Positions 34,482 through 43,135 of a DNA stretch of 64,000 nt are shown in pieces. The position numbers and the translations under genes were made by a program. Numbering within the stretch: position 1 is the first letter of the stretch; each line of letters begins with the position of its first letter. The notes beneath the pieces are model-generated. The model was not told where the DNA came from. It saw nothing but the letters and a program-made list of their open reading frames with translations, and searched no databases. Origin of the DNA: CBDBEU01 sp965204565 (lineage in GTDB: Bacteria > Pseudomonadota > Alphaproteobacteria > Rhizobiales > TMED25); NCBI GenBank assembly GCA_965204565.1, contig CBDBEU010000004.1, positions 806,001-870,000 of the forward strand, given 5' to 3'.

Positions 34482-36673
34482 TCAAAAGTGGGTGGCGCAT
34501 TGCTCAGCACCGACCGGCCACGGCCCGACAGGCTCGGATTGTTCATGAAATACTCATGCGCATTGAATGGCTGGTCCCCTTCCCTGGCACGAATACGCCG
34601 CCAGGTACCATCAGGCAACAGCACCCAGGATTGCTGATTGTCACGCATGTTTGCCAGCATGATCTGATCGAGGATCTGAGCATGGACGGTGGGGTTGTGA
34701 ATCGGAACCAGAGTTTCAACTCGGCGGTCGATATTGCGCGGCATCATGTCGGCGGAGGAGATATAGACCTTGGCATCAACCGAGGGCAGGCCGTGACCGT
34801 TGCCAAAGCAGAAGATGCGTGAATGCTCGAGAAACCGGCCAACAATGCTCTTTACCCGAATGTTTTCCGACAAGCCTGGAATCCCCGGGCGCAGACAACA
34901 AATGCCGCGCACCACGAGATCGATTTCTACCCCGGCGTTGCTCGCCCGATAGAGCCCATCGATAATGCCGGGATCAACCAGCGAGTTCATCTTCAGCCAG
35001 ATCTGCGCCGGTTTGCCCGCCTTGGCATGGGCGATCTCTTCATCGATGCCCCCGGTCAAACGCTCACGCAGCGACACCGGAGAAATTGCCAGTTGCTCCA
35101 TATCTTCAGGGCGCGCATATCCGGTAATGAAATTGAACACCCGCGCCGCATCGCGGCCATATACCGGCCCGGCGGTAAAGAAGGACAGGTCGGTGTAAAT
35201 CTTCGCCGTATCGATGTGATAATTGCCGGTGCCGAAATGGACATAGGTGCGCAATTGCCCACCCTCACGGCGCACCACGTGGCTCACCTTGGCGTGGGTC
35301 TTGAGCTCCAGAAAACCGTAGACCACCTGAACGCCGGCACGCTCCAGATCGCGTGCCCATCTGATGTTGGCCTCTTCATCGAACCGCGCCTTGAGTTCGA
35401 CCACGGCAGTGACCGATTTGCCTGATTCCGAGGCCTCGATCAGTGCCTTGACGATCGGCGAGTTGACGCTGGTGCGATAGAGCGTCTGCTTGATCGCCAC
35501 AACATCGGGGTCGCGGGCTGCCTGGCGCAGAAACTGCACGACAATGTCGAATGACTCGTATGGGTGATGGACGACGATATCCTTCTGGCGAATGGCCGCG
35601 AAACAATCGGCGGCATGATCGAGCACACGTTCGGGGAATCGCGGATTGAACGGCGGAAAACGCAATTCCGGCCGATCGGAGATAATAAGCTGGGAGCTGT
35701 CGGCAAGGCCGAGAAAACTCTCGACCACGACGGTACTGGAATCGCTGACTTCAAGCTCTCGCGCCACCATGTCACGCATCCGCGCGGGCATTGGCGGGTC
35801 GATTTCCAGGCGAATCACGTCTCCGCGCCGCCGCCGCTTGAGTGCTGTCTCAAACAGCCGGACCAAATCCTCGGCCTCTTCCTCAACCTCGATGTCGCTG
35901 TCGCGCAGCACCCGAAACGCACCGCGTTCGACAGCTTCGTAGCCGGGAAACAGGCGGGAGATGAACAGACCTATGGTCTCTTCCAGGCTGATAAAGCGGA
36001 TTTTTGATGTGCCATCGGCATCGCTCGCCGGCAATCGAATGAATCGCGCCAACTGGCGGGGAATTGGCAGGAGCGCATTCATCAGGCCCGCATCGGAAAA
36101 CCGTTGCAGGCGCAACACCAGGGTGAGACCCAGATTGGGAATGAACGGAAACGGATGGGCCGGGTCGATCGCAAGCGGTGTCAGCACTGGAAAAAAGTCT
36201 TCAAGAAACCGGCGGTCGAGCCAGGTTCGTTCTTCTTCTGTCACATCATCGCCGGCAATCAGATCAATTCCCTCGGCGCGCATCTGTTCCAGAATGGCGT
36301 CCCACAGAACCTTCTGCTCATCGATCAAACCGGCGGCGGCGGTGCGAATGCGCGCCAGCTGCCTGGCCGGTGTTGTCCCGTCCTGACTTGGCTTTTCAAT
36401 ACCGGCCTTGACCTGGTCATGCAGACTGGCAACGCGCACCATGAAGAATTCATCGAGGTTCGACGCAGAGATCGACAGGAAGCGCAATCGTTCCAGAATG
36501 GGATGGCGCCCACTGTGCGCTTCTTCAAGAACGCGAAGATTGAAGTTGAGCCAGGAAAGTTCGCGATTGAAAAAACGCTGTGGATCGTCGGCTGAAATGC
36601 TCAGCGCCAACTCCGGGTCGCCGGTTCCAGCCTTGCCGGGTGCGGCACGCGCTGAGACGGCATCCTCGTTCAT
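34460..36673 (-). CDS. ppk: Polyphosphate kinase 1
   Basis: 737 residues. The N-terminal domain begins FFNRELSWLNFNLRVLEEA. The middle domain is followed by the two phospholipase-D-like domains with the phospho-accepting histidine regions ELKTHAKVSHVVRR and TYVHFGTGNYH, then RRVETLVPIHNPTVHAQIL near the end. It makes polyphosphate from ATP at the membrane. It is first of the ppk-ppx operon. Length is typical and no motif is missing. Confidence 0.95.
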   Translation of the reverse strand: MNEDAVSARAAPGKAGTGDPELALSISADDPQRFFNRELSWLNFNLRVLEEAHSGRHPILERLRFLSISASNLDEFFMVRVASLHDQVKAGIEKPSQDGTTPARQLARIRTAAAGLIDEQKVLWDAILEQMRAEGIDLIAGDDVTEEERTWLDRRFLEDFFPVLTPLAIDPAHPFPFIPNLGLTLVLRLQRFSDAGLMNALLPIPRQLARFIRLPASDADGTSKIRFISLEETIGLFISRLFPGYEAVERGAFRVLRDSDIEVEEEAEDLVRLFETALKRRRRGDVIRLEIDPPMPARMRDMVARELEVSDSSTVVVESFLGLADSSQLIISDRPELRFPPFNPRFPERVLDHAADCFAAIRQKDIVVHHPYESFDIVVQFLRQAARDPDVVAIKQTLYRTSVNSPIVKALIEASESGKSVTAVVELKARFDEEANIRWARDLERAGVQVVYGFLELKTHAKVSHVVRREGGQLRTYVHFGTGNYHIDTAKIYTDLSFFTAGPVYGRDAARVFNFITGYARPEDMEQLAISPVSLRERLTGGIDEEIAHAKAGKPAQIWLKMNSLVDPGIIDGLYRASNAGVEIDLVVRGICCLRPGIPGLSENIRVKSIVGRFLEHSRIFCFGNGHGLPSVDAKVYISSADMMPRNIDRRVETLVPIHNPTVHAQILDQIMLANMRDNQQSWVLLPDGTWRRIRAREGDQPFNAHEYFMNNPSLSGRGRSVLSNAPPTFDWHESER

Positions 36674-36772
36674 CGAATGCTCTCCTGTCGACCTGGTTCA
36701 TTCATCTTACAAGCATGGGTTTAGCATATGGTGACGGCGAAGACATTTTCACATTTGTCTAGTGAAATTCAT

Positions 36773-37791
36773 TAGTTGTTCAGTCCCGTCATCTTGCAGA
36801 TCGGATTGCCATTGAATTTATCTGGCTCTGAAGTCCGGATTTTGCAGATGTATTCGTAAGGCGTCCGGCCGTTGAGGGTCTTTAGCCCTCGGGCGAAATT
36901 GCAGGCTGCCATGAAATCTGCCGGATGTGTGCGCAGCTGATCATGATTGTCGTCGTGATAGCGTTTGACGGTGGCGTCTTCGATCGTCCGGTTGATCCGC
37001 TCGACCTGGCCGTTGGTCCATGGATGGCTGGGCCTGGTCAGCCGGTGTTCAATCCCGTTGGCGTGGCAGATCATGTCAAAGCGCATGGGCCGGGAATAGA
37101 TCGTGTTTCGGTTCCGTGGCTGCGCGGCGAACCGGATGCCATTATCGGTCAGGATCGTGTGGATGTGATACGGGACGGCTTCGAGCAGATGTTCAAGGAA
37201 CTCCCGGGCTGTCTTGCGGTTGGCCTTGTCTACGGGCTGAGTGACCGCAGATTTTCTGGTCCGATCAATGGATACGAACATCTACAGCCTGCCCTCGGCG
37301 GTCTGGACCTCGGCGATGTCCATGTGGAAGACCCCGATTGGATAGCTCTTGAAACGCTGCCGCTTTGGTGTGTCCCCTTCGACGTCAGGCAAGCGCGATA
37401 GGCCATGCCGTTGCAGGCACCGATGCAGGGCCGACCGTGTCAGGCGCGGGATTGACGGCTGAAGGGCGTGGAGGCAGTCATCCAGCGGAAGCAACGTGTG
37501 TCGCCGGAAGGCAACGATCATCGCCTCCCCGGCTTCACTGAGAACGGTTGAGCGCGGTTCCTTCGGGCCTGTCTTGCGATCCTCAACCGTCTGCCGTTTC
37601 CGCCACCTGGCAATCGTCTTGGGGTTGACACCCGGTTCCCGGCTCAGTTCCGCGATCGAAGCTTGCGATCTCTGTATTGCTGCTCTGACAGCGTGTGTGG
37701 TCGTGGCGCTCGCGTGACGAACCTGTCCCATAATGCTTTCTTCCATTCCAACGAAAGCATCACACCAGCAAACCGCGGGATCAAACAACTA
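36773..37791 (-). mobile_element. IS481-family insertion sequence, transposase split by an amber codon
   Basis: The transposase starts at about 37731 (MGQVRHASATTTHAVRAAIQ, HTH region VNPKTIARWRKR). It runs through FHMDIAEVQTAEGRL and then meets TAG at 37282-37284, where the family has a codon for Tyr. The same frame resumes as MFVSIDRTRKSAVTQ, LTDNGIRFA and NGQVERINRTIED (DDE residues present) to the stop at 36772. The ends form a short inverted repeat, TAGTTGTT near 36773 and AACAACTA near 37790, each followed inward by a CCCG/CGGG element. It is almost complete but inactive. It sits between ppk and the caspase-like gene. Confidence 0.85.
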
Positions 37792-37932
37792 GGTCGAGTT
37801 CGCAATCGACCGTTACGCAGCTGTGATTGAAATCGCAAAGGCCAAACGTCATTGGCTTTTGACGCACACCTTGGCATCCCGGCATTATGAACCGGGAATC
37901 ACACGCACATTTGCGATATCGGAGTGTGACCG

Positions 37933-39435
37933 ATGATCAGTCCACGCAGCCTGCTCACTGGCGTTCTTCTTGTTCTCAGTCTTGCCATTGCCACACCGGG
38001 GCTGGCGGTGGGTCGTCTGGCTCTGGTCGTCGGCAATGACACCTATGAAAACGTGCCGATATTGTTGAAGGCGCGCAATGATGCGCATTCGATGGCGCAA
38101 ACCCTGACCAGCCTCGGCTATGATGTGATTTCGGTCGAAGGCATGGGGCGGCGCGCAATGTCTCGCGCGCTGGTTGAGCTTGAAGGCAAGATTACCGGCA
38201 GCGAGAACGTGTTGTTCTTTTTTGCCGGGCATGGTTTTGCCATTGACGGCACCAACTATCTCCTGCCGGTCGATGTGCCCGAGGCAGGCCCCGGCGAGGA
38301 AGGCCTGGTGCGCGACGCTGCGTTTTCAGCCTCAGGCCTTACTGAGAGGATACGCGCCAGGGGCGCTGCCACCGCAATCCTGATCCTCGATGCCTGCCGC
38401 GATAACCCATTTGCCCAGGAAGGCACAAGAAGCCCCGCCGGCACCAGGGGGCCTGCCCGCATGGACCCGACCGAGGGCATGTTCGTGCTCTATTCCGCCG
38501 GCACTGGCCAGGCAACACTTGATCGGCTGGGCGATAGTGACGCCCACCCTAATTCGGTTTTCATCCGCGTTCTGCTTTCCGAGGTCGGCAAGTCCGGACA
38601 GTCCATGGTGCAGGTGGCCAAGGCGACCCAGGCACGGGTGCGTGACCTTGCTGCCAAGATCGGCCATCAGCAAACGCCCGCCTATTACGATCAGATTATC
38701 GGCGATCTTTATCTCGCACCGGATGGTGTGGCAGCCCCAGTTGCCGACGCGCTTTCCTCGGTAAGCGAAGGCGGGGGCAGCAGCGTGCTTCCCGATGTGC
38801 CAGAGCAGCGGCTTGCCGCCTTGCAGATCGAGCCCGGGCCGGTTGCCAATTTCAGCTGCTCAAACTCTGGCTGGACCGCCACCTTCTCGCTGCCCGAACC
38901 TGCCATCCAGTTTGGTTACCGTCTCGGCGAGAATGGCGAACGGGTCGATGCAGGGCTGCTCGACACACTCGACCAGCGCACTGGCAGAAAGATGCCGAAG
39001 ACCTATTTCTCACTGCCGCCGGATCAGCCGCAGACTACGATCTATGTCACCTGGCGTAATCCGAGCGGTGAGCAGGTGGATATCTATCCGGTCAGTTTCG
39101 ATCCCAAGGGCGCACTGATCGCCAGCCAGAAAAAAATACTCGATAAGTTCTGGACCAGTTGGATTTCGTTTCGCGAGTACAACGGTCTTCAGGTGTATTT
39201 CACCCACCTGATCAGTTATCGCTGCGCCATTAAGGAAGTGCGCTACGGTATCAACAACGAAACAGCGCGCGACCTTTTTGTGATTCCGCCGTGCGAGCCC
39301 GACAACCCGCATTCAGTGCCGCCAGAAGCATCGATCTATCGAACCATTCCGCCGTCGACCAAGATGATGAGCATTCAACTCACCTATGCTGACGGCGAAA
39401 AGTCGGAAACTCGCCTCTTCAACGTTCCTCAATGA
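37933..39435 (+). CDS. Exported caspase-family protein
   Basis: 500 residues with a signal peptide (about 1-26, LLVLSLAIATPGLAVG). The caspase-like domain begins RLALVVGNDTYENVP and has the catalytic His in FFFAGHGFAI and Cys in LILDACRDNPF. A linker is followed by a beta-rich C-terminal domain of about 230 residues (FSCSNSGWTATFSLPEP onward). Proteins of this type are common core genes in alphaproteobacteria and act outside the cytoplasm; the substrate is unknown. Its stop overlaps the yacG start. It is not linked to a TIR gene and should not be confused with the cytosolic caspase-like protein at 23.5 kb. Confidence 0.8.
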   Translation: MISPRSLLTGVLLVLSLAIATPGLAVGRLALVVGNDTYENVPILLKARNDAHSMAQTLTSLGYDVISVEGMGRRAMSRALVELEGKITGSENVLFFFAGHGFAIDGTNYLLPVDVPEAGPGEEGLVRDAAFSASGLTERIRARGAATAILILDACRDNPFAQEGTRSPAGTRGPARMDPTEGMFVLYSAGTGQATLDRLGDSDAHPNSVFIRVLLSEVGKSGQSMVQVAKATQARVRDLAAKIGHQQTPAYYDQIIGDLYLAPDGVAAPVADALSSVSEGGGSSVLPDVPEQRLAALQIEPGPVANFSCSNSGWTATFSLPEPAIQFGYRLGENGERVDAGLLDTLDQRTGRKMPKTYFSLPPDQPQTTIYVTWRNPSGEQVDIYPVSFDPKGALIASQKKILDKFWTSWISFREYNGLQVYFTHLISYRCAIKEVRYGINNETARDLFVIPPCEPDNPHSVPPEASIYRTIPPSTKMMSIQLTYADGEKSETRLFNVPQ

Positions 39436-39635
39436 CCATGATTTCGGCGATGGGCAAGGATAATGCCGCACGCATGCGCTGCCCGGTTTGCAGACAGCCT
39501 GCTTTACGCGAGCAACGTCCCTTCTGTTCAGAGCGCTGCCGCGAGATCGATCTTGGCCGTTGGCTCAAGGGGGCTTATGCAATTACCGGCGATCCGGCCT
39601 TAGCTAGCGATAGCAGCGAGGAGGGCGGCGATTGA
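39432..39635 (+). CDS. yacG: DNA gyrase inhibitor YacG
   Basis: 67 residues. A four-cysteine zinc site is formed by CPVCRQPA and CSERCREIDLGRWL, followed by the short tail that binds GyrB. It starts by ATGA overlap with the caspase-like gene; a nearer ATG (MGKDNAARMRC) could also serve. The last residues are acidic (SSEEGGD). tRNA-Phe follows 103 bases downstream. Confidence 0.88.
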   Translation: MTMISAMGKDNAARMRCPVCRQPALREQRPFCSERCREIDLGRWLKGAYAITGDPALASDSSEEGGD

Positions 39636-39738
39636 CTGAACTCTGGCATCTGGACTTGGCCCCAGTTGTTGCCTATAATGCCGCGTCGCGCGGGGGCTTG
39701 CCCTGGCTGAATTCAGCCCCGAATCTCTCGCGCCGGAT

Positions 39739-39814
<76 letters not shown>

Positions 39815-39865
39815 TTTTCCCCTAAAAACAAAGACTTATGAGGTGCGTCAAAATCGCTTATTTGT

Positions 39866-40516
39866 CTAGTCCCCATGGTTTGGGCCATTGATTCGCGATT
39901 TGTCCAAGATGGTTTCGGTTACCGGCGTTTGCATGCCGAGAGCATAATGGTGGCGGATCCGGTTGTACTGTTCAAGCCGGATATCGATGACGATCCGAGC
40001 CTGGCGTGTGGTCATGAACCACTCGGTGTTGAGGCATTCGCGGCGGAGTATTCCGTTGAAGCGCTCGTTGTAGCCGTTCTCCCAGGGCGATCCCGGATAG
40101 ATCCGGACGGGTTGAATGCCGACACGCTGAAGCCGGTCCCGGAATGGCGCGGCCGCAAACCCGGGTCCATTGTCGGAACGAAGGTACTCAGGCTTGCCGC
40201 GCTTGAGCAGCAGTGGAGAAAGCGCCTCCGGCACATCGGCTGACCCCGTCCTGGCGGCAACGCCCACACACAGAGCTTCGCGCGTATACTCGTCGAGCAC
40301 GGTCGACATCCTGCAAGGCCGGCCGTTGCTCAGCTTGTCGTGCACAAGATCGATCGCCCGGATGTGGTTCGGATAGTTCGGTCTCAGCCGGATCACCGGG
40401 GCACCATGACGATAGAGGCGCTTGCGCTTCTTGTGCCGGGCCGGCAGCTGCAAACCTTCTTCGCGCCACAGCCGCTCAACCTTCTTGTGATTTGCCGGCC
40501 AACCTTGTCTGATCAT
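39866..40516 (-). mobile_element. IS3-family orfB remnant
   Basis: 216 residues of an IS3 (IS407-like) transposase B frame. The three catalytic acids are present (IRAIDLVHD, LRSDNGPGF and NGYNERFNGILRRE). The frame lacks orfA and the first about 60 residues, being cut at 40516 where IS5 sequence begins. The 3' end reaches 39866, close to the tRNA. Dead element. Confidence 0.75.
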
Positions 40517-40549
40517 GATTCACTTGCGCTCTGAAGTGAGGGGGGATGG

Positions 40550-41322
40550 ATGGTTCAGCAGGCCGGATTTTTCGACGTTGATGAACGGCTCAAGCGTTTG
40601 AGCGATTTGGGCGATCAGTTCGAAGCCTGCGTTGCGGCGGTGGACGTCGAGATTTTCCGTGCCGATCCGGACACGGCACCGGCGTAGGCGGATGGCAGGA
40701 AGGGCACACGCCCGCCCTATGATCCTGTGCTTATGTTCAGGATCCTGATCATTCAGGCGCAGAACACTCTCTCGGACGACCGTGCGGAGTTCCTGATCAG
40801 CGACCGGCTGTCGTTCATGCGTTTCCCGGGGACGGGCCTGCAAGACAAGGTGCCCGAAGCGAGGACGATCCGGGCGTTTCCCGAGCGCCTGACCCCGGCC
40901 AGGGCGATCGACGCTCCGTTCGCCCGGTTCGAGACCGCCCTGCGGACCCGCCTCATCAGGATCGGAGCGCGGGCGCCGGACGAGACGACCATCCGGCGGT
41001 TCCGGGAAGCCCTGGCGCGGACCGGCGCGGTGGAGAAACTCTTCGCCCGGTTCGACGCGCATCTTAAGGACGCGGGATATCCCGCCATGGGCGGGCAGAT
41101 CGTCGATGCCGCCATCGTGGCGGCCCCGCGCCGGCGCATGATGACCAATGCCGGGAAGGAGATCGTCAAGGGCGGGGGCATCCCGCCTGATTGGCAGGCC
41201 AATCCCCGGAAACCGGCGCAAAAGGATCGCGACGCGCGTTGGACGCTCAAGCGAGGGCGCAGGAAGACGCGCCCGGACGGCACGGCGATGGTCGCAATCA
41301 AGGGCAGTGGCCCGCGGCATTC
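40550..41322 (+). mobile_element. IS5-family transposase remnant
   Basis: From the ATG at 40550 the frame reads MVQQAGFFDVDERLKRLSDL and then hits a stop at about 40685. A second frame resumes with LMFRILIIQAQNTLSDDRAE, FRFPGTGL-type and RFREALARTGAVEKLF segments and the DDE-domain block GGQIVDAAIVAAPRRR. The C-terminal catalytic Glu region is missing because the sequence ends at the TIGR02186 gene. It also cut off the IS3 copy on its left. Confidence 0.75.
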
Positions 41323-42081
41323 CTATCTGCTGCGGAATACTGCCGATGCCGCCCATCCGGCGATGAACGCGACAAACACTGCGACAATGCCGTAAGCTAG
41401 GGGCTGGTTGTGTGCGAAGTCGTACACTAGGCGCTCAAAACCGACCTTGTTGACGAACAGCGTTGAGGTTTGCGCCTGAACCACATTGCCCTGGCTGAAC
41501 AGATAGACGCGGGCAGAATACCGCCCATCCGGCACATTGGCAGGCATTTCGATGGTGGCACGGAACAGCGAGGTGCCAAGAAACAGCACGCCGCCGGGCT
41601 GCTCGATATAAAGGCCTTCACTCGACTTGATCCGGGTTACCGCTTCGACGTAAGCAGCCGGGGCCGGTTCACTTCCCGAATCGGGAGATTTGAAGCCGAG
41701 GAAGTTGGTGCCGATGCCATGGCGCTCAAGCACCACAGGCGGCGCGATGTCGGTCAGGTGTCGGGTGCTGACGACGGCGTAATAGCCTGGAATGCTCTCC
41801 AGTTCGGCCGAGCCGTAGTTGATCCAGATGCCGCCGATGCGCTCCTTGCGGCGTACGACTACGGGCGTATCTGGTCCTCGAACCACAACGACAATGTCGC
41901 GCTCTGCCGTGGCTTCTCCGCCAACCGCGCCGAACAAAAGCAGATCCGCACCGGTGAAGTTGGATTGGATGGAAATCAGGTGCTGTGAGATATCGGTGAC
42001 GAGGTCTTCCTGGGCGGCAAGCTGCGCTATCGGGACAGCCATCAGGAAGGCCGCGACAAGGTATTTTACCAGTGCCCTCAT
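41323..42081 (-). CDS. TIGR02186 family membrane protein
   Basis: 252 residues from the ATG at 42081 (MRALVKYLVAAFLMAVPIAQ). A signal peptide is followed by a periplasmic beta-rich domain (DISQHLISIQSNFTGADLLLFGAVGG) and one C-terminal membrane helix (AYGIVAVFVAFIAGW). The start overlaps the stop of the TauE/SafE permease gene (ATGA). This pairing is standard, and the protein is thought to assist the permease; its biochemical role is unknown to me. The stop lies exactly at the border of the IS5 remnant, but the end FRSR looks natural. Confidence 0.85.
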   Translation of the reverse strand: MRALVKYLVAAFLMAVPIAQLAAQEDLVTDISQHLISIQSNFTGADLLLFGAVGGEATAERDIVVVVRGPDTPVVVRRKERIGGIWINYGSAELESIPGYYAVVSTRHLTDIAPPVVLERHGIGTNFLGFKSPDSGSEPAPAAYVEAVTRIKSSEGLYIEQPGGVLFLGTSLFRATIEMPANVPDGRYSARVYLFSQGNVVQAQTSTLFVNKVGFERLVYDFAHNQPLAYGIVAVFVAFIAGWAASAVFRSR

Positions 42082-43010
42082 GGGTGGGCTCCACCACCGC
42101 CGATGGTGAGCTGAAACAACTCGTCGGGTTCGACCATTAATCCGAATGCGAGGCGTGCGCAAACCGCCAGAACCATTAGCGCGAGCAGCGCGCGGAGTTG
42201 TTCACCGCGCAGATTTTGACCGGCACGGGCGCCAAACTGGGCGCCAACCACGCCGCCAAGCAGCAGCAGCAGCGCCAGAACGATATCGACGGTCTTGTTT
42301 TCGACCGAATGAAGCACGGTCACCAGACTGGTAACAAAGATGATCTGAAACAGCGATGTGCCGACAACCACATTGGTCGGCATGCGCAGCAGATAAATCA
42401 TCGCTGGCACCATGATGAAGCCGCCGCCGACACCCATGATGGCCGCCAGAATGCCGACGCAGGCGCCGATCGCCAGCGGTGGGATGATACTGATATAAAG
42501 GCGCGACTTGCGGAACCTGACGCGCAGCGGCAGTCCAAGTATCCAGCCATGTTTACCGGGCTGGCGCGGTGTTGCCGCTGCCCCTCCGCGCGCGCGCAAA
42601 ATGGCGCGCATGCTTTCGATCAGCATCAGTGAGCCGATGGTGCCCAGAAAAACGACATAGGACAGCGAGATCAGCAGGTCGACCTGTCCGAGGCTTTTGA
42701 GGAAGGTAAAGATCCATACCCCGACAAACGAGCCTGCAATGCCGCCGGACATCAGCACGACGCCCATCTTCACATCGACCGCACCGCGGCGCCAATGGGC
42801 GAGTGCGCCGGAAACAGACGATGCAACGATCTGATTGGCTTCGGTAGCGACCGCGACGGCCGGGGGAATGCCGGTGAAGATCAGCAGCGGCGTCATGAGG
42901 AAACCGCCGCCAACGCCAAACATGCCAGACAGGAAGCCAACCGCTCCGCCCATGCCGAGAATAATCAGCGCATTCACCGAAAGTTCAGCAATCGGCAGAT
43001 AGAGCTGCAT
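42078..43010 (-). CDS. TauE/SafE (TSUP) family sulfite or organosulfur exporter
   Basis: 310 residues with about eight membrane helices. The repeated TSUP signature occurs as GMGGAVGFLSGMFGVGGGFLM near the N-terminus and GILAAIMGVGGGFIMVPAMI in the second half, two inverted-topology repeats. It probably exports sulfite or a sulfonate. It is first of a two-gene operon with the TIGR02186 gene. Confidence 0.88.
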   Translation of the reverse strand: MQLYLPIAELSVNALIILGMGGAVGFLSGMFGVGGGFLMTPLLIFTGIPPAVAVATEANQIVASSVSGALAHWRRGAVDVKMGVVLMSGGIAGSFVGVWIFTFLKSLGQVDLLISLSYVVFLGTIGSLMLIESMRAILRARGGAAATPRQPGKHGWILGLPLRVRFRKSRLYISIIPPLAIGACVGILAAIMGVGGGFIMVPAMIYLLRMPTNVVVGTSLFQIIFVTSLVTVLHSVENKTVDIVLALLLLLGGVVGAQFGARAGQNLRGEQLRALLALMVLAVCARLAFGLMVEPDELFQLTIGGGGAHP

Positions 43011-43135
43011 GGCTGAGCGCGAGGTGCGCCGTGTTTAAGGGCGCAAAGTTGGATTGAGGAATTTCATTGGGTTTACGCCCGAGTGTGGCGCTACGTCAAC
43101 AATTTGGCGAAAATCAAATGTCTTGCAGATCCGCA

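Noticed and set aside
37933..39435. The 37.9 kb caspase-like gene as part of the Thoeris-like system
   Set aside because: It has a signal peptide, sits in a yacG core context and has no TIR neighbour.
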